Shown piece by piece: positions 1 through 7,153 of a stretch of 15,934 nt of DNA. The notes under the pieces were generated by a model. That model did no database searches. It was not told the origin of the DNA and saw only the letters and a list, made by a program, of their open reading frames with translations. The DNA lies in contig JAUJNV010000043.1 of NCBI GenBank assembly GCA_030447945.1, positions 1 to 15,934 on the forward strand, in the 5' to 3' direction. Origin of the DNA: Fimbriimonas sp. (GTDB lineage Bacteria; Armatimonadota; Fimbriimonadia; Fimbriimonadales; Fimbriimonadaceae). The position numbers were made by a program, and so were the translations under genes. Position 1 is the stretch's first letter, and every line of letters starts with the position of its first letter.

Positions 1-2064
1 CAGGACCGGCTGAAGACCATGCCGCGCTACGACCGCTACGAAAAGCTCCAAAAGGAGATCGCCGAATCTGTACAACGTGGCGAGCTGAAGGTCCAGTGGG
101 CGGAGGATGGCAAGAGCCTTACTTACACGAAGGACGATAAGCGGTACCGCTACGACATCGGCGCGAGGCGGGCCACGCTCCTCCCGAACGAAAAAGAGCC
201 GAAGACGCCCCCGGGCCGGGGGCGCCGCCCGCCCGCGCGAGGGCGTCAGTTCGAAGCCGTCTTCTCGCCGGACGGGACGAAGAAGGCCGTCCATCGCGAC
301 CGGAACGTCTACATCAGCGACGCGGACGGCAAGAACGAGGTGGCCGTCACGACCGACGGCAGCGCTGAGAAGCGCACGAAGTACGGGGTGGCGAGCTGGG
401 TCTACGGCGAGGAACTGAACGTGCGAGAGGCGATGTGGTGGTCGCCCGACGGCACGAAGCTCGCCTTCTACAGGTTCGACGAGAGCGAGGTCAAGGATTA
501 CCATCTCGCGCTGGATCAGACGAAGTCCCAGACCACGTTGGACGCCGAGGCCTACCCAAAGGCGGGCACCCCTAACCCGAAGGTGGAGCTGCACGTCTAC
601 GATGTGGCCTCCAAGGCGGTGACGAAGCTGGACGTCGCCTTCGACAGCGGCGCGGGCCCGGACCTGGGGCACTATGTTTATGCGGTCCGGTGGTCGCCGG
701 ACGGGAAGGAGCTCTTCTTTAACCGCACCGACCGCAAGCAGCGGACGATGGAGTGGTGCGCCGCGGACTCCGCTACGGGAGCGTGCCGCGTCGTGGTCCG
801 CGAGAGCCAGCCGAATAGCTGGACGGACAACAGCCCGCCGGTGGAGTTCTTTGAGGACGGCAAGCGCTTCCTCTGGATCTCGGAGCGCACCGGTTACCGA
901 AACCTCTATCTCTACGATCTCTCCGGCAAGCTCCTGAAGGCCGTGACGGAGCACCCCTTCGAGGTCGCGGACGTGGTGCTGGTGGACGAGAAGCGGGGCT
1001 TCGTCTACTACACCGCGCGCAGCGGGGCGAACCCCTATCTCATGCAGCTCCACCGCGTGCCGCTGAACGGCAAGGACGACGTTCGCCTAACCGACCCGAA
1101 CCTCAGCCATACCGTCAGCATCGCCCCCGGCGGCAGGCACTTCGTGGACGTCGCCGAGAGCGTCGACACGCCTCCCACGACGGCCTTGGTCGACGAGAAG
1201 GGGAAGACGCTCGCCACGCTGGCGGAGAGCGACCTCACCAAGTTCCAGTCCTTGGGGCTGAAGAAGGTCGAGCGCCTCGTGTTTTCCTCCGCGGACGAGA
1301 AGACGGTGCTGTACGGGCGGCTCCACTTCCCGTCCGATTTCGATCCCTCCAAGAACTATCCGCTGGTGGTGCAGGTCTACGCCGGGCCGGACAGCGGCGG
1401 TGGGCAGGAGAAGTTCCAGACGCCCCAGCCCATGACGGAGATGGGGTTCCTCGTGGCCACTTTCGAAGGGCGCGGCACGACGGGACGGGGCAAGGCGTTC
1501 AAGGACGCAGTCTACGGCAAGCTCGGGATCGTGGAGATCGACGACCAAGCGGCGGGCGTCCGCTTCCTGCGCCAGAAGCCGTACGTGAACGGCTCCAGCG
1601 TGGGGATCGTGGGTACTTCCTACGGCGGGTATGCGAGCGTGATGGCGCTCCTGCGCCACCCCGACCTCTTCCAGGCGGCCGTCGCGAGCTCCAGCGTCAC
1701 GGACTGGCGGAACTATGACACGATCTACACGGAGCGGTATCAGGGCCTGCCGTGGGAAGGGGAGAACCTGGAGGGGTACGAGGCGGGCTCCGCCATGAAG
1801 TACGCGAAGGACCTGAAGGGGCGGCTAATGCTCTATTACGGATCGTCGGACAATAACGTCCACCCGTCGAACTCGCTTCAGTTGGCGAAGGCTCTGAACG
1901 ATGCGGGCAAGAGCTACGAGATGATGGTCGGCCCGGACCTCGGCCACACCGGGCTGAACAGGAACCGGACGTGGGAATTCTTCGTGGACAACCTCATCCT
2001 GAACAACCGAGGTGCGCAGCCCCTCAACGCGGCGTGGGCGAAGCGGAAGGCGGCAAGGCGATAA
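1..2064 (+). CDS. S9 family (dipeptidyl-peptidase IV-like) serine peptidase, 5' partial
   Basis: Secreted or periplasmic prolyl-type serine peptidase that would trim dipeptides or oligopeptides. Numbered from the first in-window ATG (19), residues about 20-430 form a DPP-IV-type beta-propeller with recurring SPDG turns (VFSPDG, WWSPDG, RWSPDG) and the acidic FDESEV segment that resembles the DPP-IV N-terminus-binding glutamates. Residues about 440-680 are an alpha/beta hydrolase with the nucleophile in GTSYGGY (Ser534), acid Asp611 in SSDNNVHP and His643 in DLGHTG, so the triad is complete. The frame is open to the left edge (QDRLKT precedes Met19), so the true start, and probably a signal peptide, lies outside the window. 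The stop is TAA at 2062-2064 and sits inside a small hairpin. Family assignment is firm. Exact specificity (DPP-IV versus acylaminoacyl peptidase) is not determined. Confidence 0.92.
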   Translation, partial: QDRLKTMPRYDRYEKLQKEIAESVQRGELKVQWAEDGKSLTYTKDDKRYRYDIGARRATLLPNEKEPKTPPGRGRRPPARGRQFEAVFSPDGTKKAVHRDRNVYISDADGKNEVAVTTDGSAEKRTKYGVASWVYGEELNVREAMWWSPDGTKLAFYRFDESEVKDYHLALDQTKSQTTLDAEAYPKAGTPNPKVELHVYDVASKAVTKLDVAFDSGAGPDLGHYVYAVRWSPDGKELFFNRTDRKQRTMEWCAADSATGACRVVVRESQPNSWTDNSPPVEFFEDGKRFLWISERTGYRNLYLYDLSGKLLKAVTEHPFEVADVVLVDEKRGFVYYTARSGANPYLMQLHRVPLNGKDDVRLTDPNLSHTVSIAPGGRHFVDVAESVDTPPTTALVDEKGKTLATLAESDLTKFQSLGLKKVERLVFSSADEKTVLYGRLHFPSDFDPSKNYPLVVQVYAGPDSGGGQEKFQTPQPMTEMGFLVATFEGRGTTGRGKAFKDAVYGKLGIVEIDDQAAGVRFLRQKPYVNGSSVGIVGTSYGGYASVMALLRHPDLFQAAVASSSVTDWRNYDTIYTERYQGLPWEGENLEGYEAGSAMKYAKDLKGRLMLYYGSSDNNVHPSNSLQLAKALNDAGKSYEMMVGPDLGHTGLNRNRTWEFFVDNLILNNRGAQPLNAAWAKRKAARR

Positions 2065-2078
2065 AGCTCGGTTTATCG
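2059..2078 (+). terminator. Hairpin embedding the peptidase stop codon
   Basis: CGATAAA (2059-2065) pairs perfectly with TTTATCG (2072-2078) across a 6-nt loop, and the TAA stop lies in the left arm. There is no downstream T-run, so a terminator role is only possible. It matches the wider pattern in this window of inverted copies of gene ends directly after stop codons. Confidence 0.4.
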
Positions 2079-2095
2079 GGATCCCCGCAGGGGTC

Positions 2096-2158
2096 GTGGC
2101 ACCGGCACTTGCCGGTGATCTGGAAAGAAGGGATCACCGGCAGGAGTGCCGGTGCCAC
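2096..2158. repeat. REPIN-like inverted pair of palindromic units
   Basis: A 25-nt unit at 2096-2120 and its reverse complement at 2132-2158 (27 nt, differing by a 2-nt insertion) flank an 11-nt spacer. Each unit is itself palindromic: CACCGGCA and TGCCGGTG with a 2-nt loop on the left and a 4-nt loop on the right. It could therefore fold as one long hairpin or as two small ones, which is the organisation of REP doublets (REPIN/BIME). No RAYT transposase is present in the window. Confidence 0.7.
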
Positions 2159-2209
2159 GGGAGATCAGAGGGTGGTGAACAATAGGGAGGGCTTGCGCGT
2201 CCATAGGGT

Positions 2210-2694
2210 ATGAGGAAGAGCTTTATCGCCCTCGCGCTGGCTTTGTCGCCATCGCCCCCGCGCCAGGAAGGCCGAGGCGCGCCGCCCGACGCCGCGCCGA
2301 CCATTGGGCGTTCAAGGCGGTGGACGAGCTTTTCCGCGCCGGCATCATGGTCGGCTACCCCGACGGCCTCTTCCGGGGCGGGCGCCCCTCGAGCCGCTAC
2401 GAAATGGGGAGCGCGCTGCACCGACTATACGTGTCTCATCGGAATCGGCTAGAGGGGATCCGAAGGAACAATGAGTCGCCTAGGACCATCGCGTCCCAGC
2501 GTCCCCTCGACGAGTTTCGTCAAGCCATGGCCGCCCTGCAGCGGGACATTGAAGGGCTCAAAGCCCAGCGGGCGGAAGTCGGGGAGATCACGCGGAACAT
2601 GAGGGGACTCCGCCAGGAGCTGGATCGGCTCCGTGGGAACATGGACGAGATGCGAAAGTCGCTCGGTTCCACCCGCGCCAGAGTCCGGGGCTAG
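2210..2694 (+). pseudogene. SLH-domain/coiled-coil protein, frameshifted after the signal peptide
   Basis: Two overlapping reading frames together give one recognisable exported protein. The ATG at 2210 encodes a signal-peptide-like start (MRKSFIALALALS). The frame from about 2299 encodes DHWAFKAVDELFRAGI followed by MVGYPDGLFRGG, the hallmark of an S-layer homology domain. It then runs into a heptad-rich coiled coil (about 2500-2680: DEFRQAMAALQRDIEGLK and onward) and stops at TAG 2692-2694. The switch falls between about 2262 and 2298 and needs a loss of one base (or gain of two). SLH proteins attach to cell-wall polymers or the outer envelope. This one has only one SLH repeat and about 160 residues, so it is small for the family. 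Either a true pseudogene or a one-base consensus error; I cannot tell which. The gene after GTG 2320 alone would lack an export signal. Confidence 0.65.
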
Positions 2695-2699
2695 AGGCG

Positions 2700-2727
2700 C
2701 TTTCCCCCGCGAACCTGCGGGAGAAAG
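2700..2727 (+). terminator. Stem-loop after the SLH gene
   Basis: CTTTCCCCCGC (2700-2710) pairs with GCGGGAGAAAG (2717-2727), an 11-position stem with one mismatch and the loop GAACCT, starting 6 nt after the TAG stop. There is no T-tract, so it is a weak or Rho-assisted terminator candidate. A second perfect 8-bp hairpin (CTCGAAAA, 2774-2781; TTTTCGAG, 2790-2797) follows in the same gap. Confidence 0.45.
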
Positions 2728-2841
2728 GCAGAATAAACGGTAGACGGACGATTTCCCCCGGCCTTCGAAAAACCTCGAAAACAAGAGCATTTTCGAGAGA
2801 GGCAGCGTCGGCGGGTTCTGCTCTTTGACCGCCTATCGCCC

Positions 2842-2871
2842 TTGACGCCGAGACTTTCCTTGTCGGAGAAT
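2842..2871 (+). promoter_or_regulatory. Candidate sigma-70-type promoter for the DnaA-like gene
   Basis: TTGACG at 2842-2847 and GAGAAT at 2866-2871 are separated by 18 nt and lie about 45 nt upstream of the GTG at 2916. The -35 matches five of six consensus bases and the -10 four of six. Prediction only. Confidence 0.35.
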
Positions 2872-2915
2872 CGTCTTGTCTCTCCTCCTTTCGGCGAGGG
2901 GCGGTTCACAGGGCG

Positions 2916-3914
2916 GTGGAAGGTCACTTGGTCGGAAACGTTAGCGAGTTAAGGGTGGCGCCGCGCCTGTCGGACGTTCTGTTCGAGAGAGCGAACCGCT
3001 CCTTCGCGTCCTTGGCCCCGCTCCCGTCCAACGTCGAGGCGGTCGAGGCAGCTCTCCTCTTCTCCGCCGGGCTCCGGCCCCTGGTCGCGCTCGTGGGTCC
3101 GAGCGGCTGGGGCAAGTCGCACCTGCTGGATGCGGTCGCCTACCGTCTCTCCCAAGAGGGGATTCGCGCGGAGCCGATGGGCGCGACGGACTTCCTGATC
3201 GGTGGCGCGCGGTGCGATCCCGGCATGCCCCTGCTTTTGGACGACGCGCAGGAGGTCCTGGGCAAGCCGCGGCATCGCCTCATGCTTCGCCTCGCGTTGG
3301 AGCGGCGCGTCCGCGCGGGCCGGCGCACAATCATGGCATTCACGCTCTCCGGCCCCACGCGCCCCGTCAAGGCGTTCCTCCCGGCCTCTCGCGACTGGGC
3401 GGTCGTGACGATGGACGCGCCCCGACCCCAGGAGCGCGCGCCGCTCCTCAACCAGATGGCCGCCGCCGAAGGCCTCTCGCTCTCTCCGGCGCTCGCGCGG
3501 GTCCTGGCGACAAGCATGCAGGGGAACGGACGCACGCTCTGCGGCGCGCTCAAGCGGCTGCGCCTCGCGGGGACCGATTGGCTCGACGCCCGCTCCACGC
3601 TCCGCGCCTGCGGCGTGCTGGACCCGTTTTTCGCGGACAACAGCGGCTGGGATCTGAAGATGAAGATCCGTAAGGCCGCCGAAGCCCACCGGGCCCGGTT
3701 CTCCCGCGTCTCTGCCACCGACCTCGCGCTGTACACGATGCTGCGGGAGGCCGGCCTGGGGGAGGCGGACGTTGCCCGCTTCATGAGTCTGGAGCCTGCG
3801 GAGGCCTACCTCCGGGCGTCGCGCTTCGAGAAGGAGGCTCACGCCGACGCGACGGTGGCTGCGTACGTCCGGCAGTTCGTGGACATCGTCGTGGAGACGC
3901 TGGCCGCCGACTGA
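2916..3914 (+). CDS. DnaA/Hda-like AAA+ ATPase (DnaA paralogue)
   Basis: A 332-residue P-loop ATPase of the DnaA/Hda type. The Walker A motif is GPSGWGKSH (residues 61-69, Lys67), Walker B is PLLLDDAQE (Asp109-Asp110), and a sensor-1-like strand IMAFTLSGP follows. The C-terminal ~80 residues (ATDLALYTMLREAGLGEADV region) resemble the helix-turn-helix of DnaA domain IV, but the DHTTV-type DnaA-box recognition signature is missing; EPAEAYLRAS stands in its place. There is no DnaA domain I. This suggests a paralogue that regulates or loads replication or transcription factors rather than the initiator itself. The start is uncertain: GTG 2916 has poor spacing to GAGGGG, TTG 2928 has GGAAGG 4 nt upstream, and GTG 2955 is also in frame. 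Generic DnaA-family is likely; the precise role is unknown. Confidence 0.75.
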   Translation: MEGHLVGNVSELRVAPRLSDVLFERANRSFASLAPLPSNVEAVEAALLFSAGLRPLVALVGPSGWGKSHLLDAVAYRLSQEGIRAEPMGATDFLIGGARCDPGMPLLLDDAQEVLGKPRHRLMLRLALERRVRAGRRTIMAFTLSGPTRPVKAFLPASRDWAVVTMDAPRPQERAPLLNQMAAAEGLSLSPALARVLATSMQGNGRTLCGALKRLRLAGTDWLDARSTLRACGVLDPFFADNSGWDLKMKIRKAAEAHRARFSRVSATDLALYTMLREAGLGEADVARFMSLEPAEAYLRASRFEKEAHADATVAAYVRQFVDIVVETLAAD

Positions 3915-4023
3915 AGTACGGAACCACTTGTCAAGGAATTGCGTCGAATGGGATTTACGGGTCTCCTGGGAAGGTGACTGGTAATGCTCCGCTCAGAGTT
4001 CGGGGAGGGAGGCGAAACACAAG

Positions 4024-4890
4024 ATGCAGAGCCTCGACGCCCTGAAGCTAACCCATACAAGCGTGGGTCCGAGGCATCCCGCGACCTCCGTGCGCGAGCT
4101 GCTTCAGGGGACCGGCTTGCGCGCCGTCGCCGTCGTCGAGGAGGGGAGGCTGCTGGGGATCGCGAGCCGTGAGCGACTGGCCGCCGCCCCCGAGAACGCC
4201 GAAGTCATCGCGGTCATGGAGAGTCCGCGCACGACTCTCGATGGCGGCACCTCCGTTCGGCGCGCCGCCGAGATCTTCGTGGAGGCCGACCTCGATTACG
4301 CGCCGGTCGTGAAGGGAGGGCGCTTCCTCGGCATCCTGACGGCCGCGATGCTCTTACGGGAGATGAGCCGGTCGTGGGATCCGCTCACCGGGCTCTCCTA
4401 CAGCGACCGCCTCCGCGAGTGGGGTGCGGAGAACCTAACGGCCGGGATGGAGATCACAATTCTCTTTCTCGACCTCGACGATTTCGGGCAATTCAACAAG
4501 CGGTTCGGGCACATCGTGGGGGACAAGGTGCTCCGCCGCGTGGCGACGGCGCTGAGGGAGGTCGTCGATCCCCAGCAGGACGTCCTCGTCCGCTACGGCG
4601 GCGACGAGTTCGCGCTCGGCACCTTGCGCCGAGGCTCCGCCTTATCCGCTCTGACGGAGTCGGTCCGCCAGAAAATGGCGGGTCTTACGCTGGGAGAGAC
4701 GGGTGAGCCGATCGGCTTCAGTCTGGGCTGGCACGGCGGTAAGCGAACCCGCGAGCGGGACAGCGTCCACTTCGCCGCCACCCTCGACGACCTGATCAAC
4801 CTCGCCAGCCGGGACTGCCTCCGCCAGAAGCGGCCCCAGGGCCAAGGGATACTCTTGGAGTCGCTGCCGGAGCTGGAAGAGAAGCGTTGA
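4024..4890 (+). CDS. CBS-pair GGDEF diguanylate cyclase
   Basis: Predicted cytosolic enzyme that condenses two GTP into cyclic di-GMP. Residues about 1-120 form a tandem CBS (Bateman) module (VRELLQGTGLRAVAVVEEGR, then VRRAAEIFVEADLDYAPVV), which in other proteins binds adenine nucleotides or S-adenosyl compounds. Residues about 120-280 form a GGDEF domain with DPLTGL at its start, FLDLDDFGQFNKRFGH and an intact active site RYGGDEF (Arg190-Phe196). The product-inhibition I-site (RxxD five residues before GGDEF) is degenerate: it reads PQQD, so the Arg is lost while the Asp remains. The enzyme is therefore probably catalytic but not feedback-inhibited by that site. GGGAGG at 4007-4012 supports ATG 4024. 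No membrane segment is seen; control is presumably through the CBS ligand. The stop TGA (4888-4890) lies inside the stem of the following hairpin. Confidence 0.88.
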   Translation: MQSLDALKLTHTSVGPRHPATSVRELLQGTGLRAVAVVEEGRLLGIASRERLAAAPENAEVIAVMESPRTTLDGGTSVRRAAEIFVEADLDYAPVVKGGRFLGILTAAMLLREMSRSWDPLTGLSYSDRLREWGAENLTAGMEITILFLDLDDFGQFNKRFGHIVGDKVLRRVATALREVVDPQQDVLVRYGGDEFALGTLRRGSALSALTESVRQKMAGLTLGETGEPIGFSLGWHGGKRTRERDSVHFAATLDDLINLASRDCLRQKRPQGQGILLESLPELEEKR

Positions 4891-4952
4891 GGCGTTGAGC
4901 GTTGGGCGCCAAAAAGACGGTCCTAACGCCCTAACGTCCAACGCCTTAACGC
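4884..4952. repeat. Stop-anchored heptad hairpin 1
   Basis: The left arm at 4884-4908 (units like GCGTTGA) pairs with the right arm at 4927-4952 (units like TAACGCC and CAACGCC) around an 18-nt loop. It makes about 25 pairs with one bulged T (4932), one A-C mismatch (4898/4938) and two G-T wobbles (4889/4947, 4899/4937). The left arm starts in the last codons of the CBS-GGDEF gene and includes its TGA. No T-run follows. It separates this gene from the ARC gene. Confidence 0.75.
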
Positions 4953-4978
4953 CCTCCGCCCAGGCGTATAAGGACCAT

Positions 4979-6664
4979 ATGGATCCCCAAGAGACCTCCC
5001 GCTCCCTCGAGCTGCTGGAGAAGATCGCGGAGCGCGCGCCCAAGGACGACGCGAGGCTACAGAACTACCTCGCCGCCCTCCGCGGCGCCCTGCAGGGGGA
5101 GGAGAAGGAGCGCGAAGAGGCGGCCCAGGCGCTCGCCGAGTACGAAGAGGCGTACAACAAGCTCACCGCCCCCGCCAACCGCCTCGGCGTGTTCGTCGAG
5201 TGGCTAGAAAAGAAGGAGGGGCAGGAGAACGCGGCCGACTCAATTGCCCTAATCGCCCTCGGCGATCAGGAGTTCGTCGCTCAGGTGGACCCCAAAGTGC
5301 CCCAAGAAGACCTCGTGACGGGAGCGCGCGTGAAGGTGAACGACGCCTACGCGGTGGTCGGAACCCTTGCCCCCAGCCCCGGCGGCGGCATGATCAAGGT
5401 CGGCGAGGACCTCGGCGACGGCCGTCTGCGCGTGGGCAACGACACCCCCGGCTCGGAGGGACGGATCGTGATGCGCGGCGAGGCGCTGCGAGACGCGAAG
5501 ATCACCGCCGGCGACGAGGTCCGCCTCGACCCAACGGGCCGCATCGCCCTGGAGCACCGCGTGCGGCAGGAGAGCCGCGACTACTTCCTCGAAGACGTGC
5601 CGGAGATCCCCTGGGAAAAGGTGGGCGGCCAGGAGGCGGCGATCCGGCTCATCCGCGACACGATCGAGCAGCCCCTGCTCTACCCGGAGATCTTCGAGAA
5701 GTTCGATCAGAAGCCGATCAAGGGCATCCTGCTCTACGGCCCCCCCGGCTGCGGCAAGACCCTCATCGGCAAGGCCACCGCTTATAACCTGACGAAGGAG
5801 TACAACGCCCGCACCGGAAAGGACGCCAAGGAGTACTTCATGGCGATCTCGGGACCGAAGATCCTGAACATGTGGCTGGGCGAGACCGAGCGCATGGTGC
5901 GCGAGATTTTCAAGACGGCCCGCGAGAAGGCGAAAGAGGGACGCCTCGTCTTCATCTTCATGGACGAGGCCGAGTCCGTCCTGCGTACCCGCTCCAGCGG
6001 GCGTTACCTGAACATCTCGAACACCGTCGTGCCCCAGTTCTGCGCCGAGCTCGACGGCCTGCAGAGCCTGGAGAACGTGGTGCTCATGCTCACGAGCAAC
6101 CGCCCGGACTACATAGACCCGGCCGTCCTCCGTCCCGAGCGGATCGACCGCAAGGTGAAGATCGTGCGTCCAGACCGTGTCTCGACCATGCAGATCCTGG
6201 GCATCTACCTCCACGACGGCATCCCGCTCGACCCCGAGGTGCTCAAGCGCTACGGCGGCGACGTGGACTGCGCGCGCCGGGAGCTGATCGAGGGCGTCAC
6301 GGAGCACGTCTGGCGCAAGAGCCGCGACACGGAGTTCCTCCGCGTCTTCCTTCGCAACGGCTCCTCGGACACTCTGCACTTCAGCGACCTCGTCTCCGGC
6401 GCGCTCCTCAAGTCGGTCGTGGACCGGGCGAAGGACGCGGCCATCAAGCGCGCGATCGCCGCCCCGAAGTCCGATCAGGGCGTCTCCCTGGAAGATCTGA
6501 TCAGCGCCGCGAACCAGGAGTACAAGGAGAACGAGATCTTCCCCAAGTCCGACACCCAGGAAGACTGGCTCCAGCTCCTCGACTACCCGCCGGAGAACGT
6601 CGCCTCGGTCAAGCCCATCGGCAAGAACCGAGGCGAAGAGCTCAGCCGCAAAGCCGTGATTTAG
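4979..6664 (+). CDS. arc: ARC/Mpa-type proteasome-associated AAA ATPase
   Basis: A hexameric unfoldase-type ATPase of the ARC/Mpa family, which in actinobacteria feeds Pup-tagged proteins to the 20S proteasome. From ATG 4979 it has 562 residues, close to the family's usual ~590. In order: N-terminal coiled coil (about 5-65), two OB-fold segments (about 66-125 and 130-200), then an AAA module with EIPWEKVGGQE, Walker A GPPGCGKT (254-261), Walker B FIFMDE (Asp329-Glu330) and the sensor/arginine-finger stretch SNRPDYIDPAVLRPERIDRK. The protein ends KAVI, so the C-terminal hydrophobic-Tyr-X proteasome-docking tail is absent. No prcA/prcB, pup, dop or pafA is within the window. A TTG at 4895 is in frame, but the 28 extra codons would run through the hairpin; ATG 4979 is preceded by TATAAG plus 6 nt (leaderless geometry) or AGGA at a short 4 nt. 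Whether it serves a proteasome elsewhere in the genome is unknown. Confidence 0.88.
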   Translation: MDPQETSRSLELLEKIAERAPKDDARLQNYLAALRGALQGEEKEREEAAQALAEYEEAYNKLTAPANRLGVFVEWLEKKEGQENAADSIALIALGDQEFVAQVDPKVPQEDLVTGARVKVNDAYAVVGTLAPSPGGGMIKVGEDLGDGRLRVGNDTPGSEGRIVMRGEALRDAKITAGDEVRLDPTGRIALEHRVRQESRDYFLEDVPEIPWEKVGGQEAAIRLIRDTIEQPLLYPEIFEKFDQKPIKGILLYGPPGCGKTLIGKATAYNLTKEYNARTGKDAKEYFMAISGPKILNMWLGETERMVREIFKTAREKAKEGRLVFIFMDEAESVLRTRSSGRYLNISNTVVPQFCAELDGLQSLENVVLMLTSNRPDYIDPAVLRPERIDRKVKIVRPDRVSTMQILGIYLHDGIPLDPEVLKRYGGDVDCARRELIEGVTEHVWRKSRDTEFLRVFLRNGSSDTLHFSDLVSGALLKSVVDRAKDAAIKRAIAAPKSDQGVSLEDLISAANQEYKENEIFPKSDTQEDWLQLLDYPPENVASVKPIGKNRGEELSRKAVI

Positions 6665-6681
6665 CTGGCGATGAAGTTCAA

Positions 6682-6720
6682 GTGGCGAAATCTATAGAAT
6701 TTCGTTCAAGATTTCGCCAC
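6682..6720. terminator. 12-bp hairpin, likely bidirectional terminator
   Basis: GTGGCGAAATCT (6682-6693) pairs perfectly with AGATTTCGCCAC (6709-6720) across a 15-nt loop. It lies 17 nt after the ARC stop and 24 nt beyond the 3' end of the small minus-strand ORF, so it sits where two transcripts converge. No clear T-tract. GCGAAATC recurs inverted at 6949-6956, so an end of a decayed mobile element is the alternative. Confidence 0.5.
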
Positions 6721-6744
6721 GCATTTAGGGGTCAGATTACCAAT

Positions 6745-6888
6745 CTAGTTATTGCGAGCTATCATCGGCTCACGAACTTTACGCCCCCTGGTGTCCAAGA
6801 ATGCCCGAATACTGATAAGCATTAAGATCCAACTAATCGGATCGAAAACTAAGTCCAAAAGCGTTTTAACATGCTGTATCTTTTCCAT
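6745..6888 (-). CDS. Small putative membrane protein, 47 aa
   Basis: A short minus-strand ORF beginning ATG at 6888 and ending TAG at 6745-6747. The product starts MEKIQHVKTLLDLVFD, has a hydrophobic segment PISWILMLISIRAFL (about residues 17-31) and ends with a basic tail (DTRGRKVREPMIARNN). That layout suggests one membrane-spanning or membrane-surface helix with the positive C-terminus in the cytosol. Support for translation: AAGGAG lies 8 nt before the ATG, an extended -10 TGGTATATT lies upstream, and the ORF sits in an A/T-richer island (about 42% G+C over 6721-6960, counted). No family recognised. The size and charge pattern would fit a small stress or type-I-toxin-like membrane peptide, but that is speculation. 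Confidence 0.5.
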   Translation of the reverse strand: MEKIQHVKTLLDLVFDPISWILMLISIRAFLDTRGRKVREPMIARNN

Positions 6889-6901
6889 ACTATGTTCTCC
6901 T

Positions 6902-6932
6902 TGTAGGTTAATCCTACATTCCTAATATACCA
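6902..6932 (-). promoter_or_regulatory. Extended -10 promoter with overlapping operator-like dyad
   Basis: On the minus strand, TGG (6932-6930) directly precedes TATATT (6929-6924), an extended -10 element. The expected transcription start, about 6917, falls in the dyad TGTAGG-N5-CCTACA (6918-6902), which ends just before the AAGGAG ribosome site of the 47-aa ORF. The position suggests a repressor operator or a 5'-UTR hairpin. No convincing -35 is present. Confidence 0.45.
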
Positions 6933-7015
6933 CTGCGTTCTTATTGGGGATTTCGCGAAGATGACGATCGAGAGACAGACATAGAGCGTGGGGCTACAGT
7001 CGCTTGTTCCTTGGG

Positions 7016-7043
7016 TTGACAGCGCCCGTCTACATGGTACGTT
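7016..7043 (+). promoter_or_regulatory. Candidate promoter for the STAND NTPase
   Basis: TTGACA (7016-7021), a perfect -35, is followed after 16 nt by TACGTT (7038-7043), a TANNNT-type -10. Predicted transcription start near 7050. The mRNA would begin just after the in-frame TAA at 7043-7045 that closes the NTPase frame upstream. Confidence 0.45.
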
Positions 7044-7153
7044 AAGAGGGACCGCCCAGGCAAACCCCGAGCTCACCCTCCCGCGTCGCAGGTCGCGAGG
7101 AGGAGCTGCGCCTGCTACATGGTCTCCTAGAGTCCCCGGAGCCGCAGGCGATC

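Noticed and set aside
4895..4978. TTG 4895 as the ARC start
   Set aside because: The extension runs through the heptad hairpin, has repeat-derived residues and no ribosome site; ATG 4979 fits the family's coiled-coil start.
5249..6379. Long minus-strand ORF (376 codons) opposite the ARC gene
   Set aside because: Shadow frame of a high-GC gene: biased Leu/Val/Ala/Asp composition, no domain, and it overlaps a confidently identified ATPase.
6665..7150. A Pup or UBact gene next to ARC
   Set aside because: No short ORF ending in a Gly-Gly-Glu/Gln-like or RQGQ-like tail on either strand; the only credible small ORF is hydrophobic.
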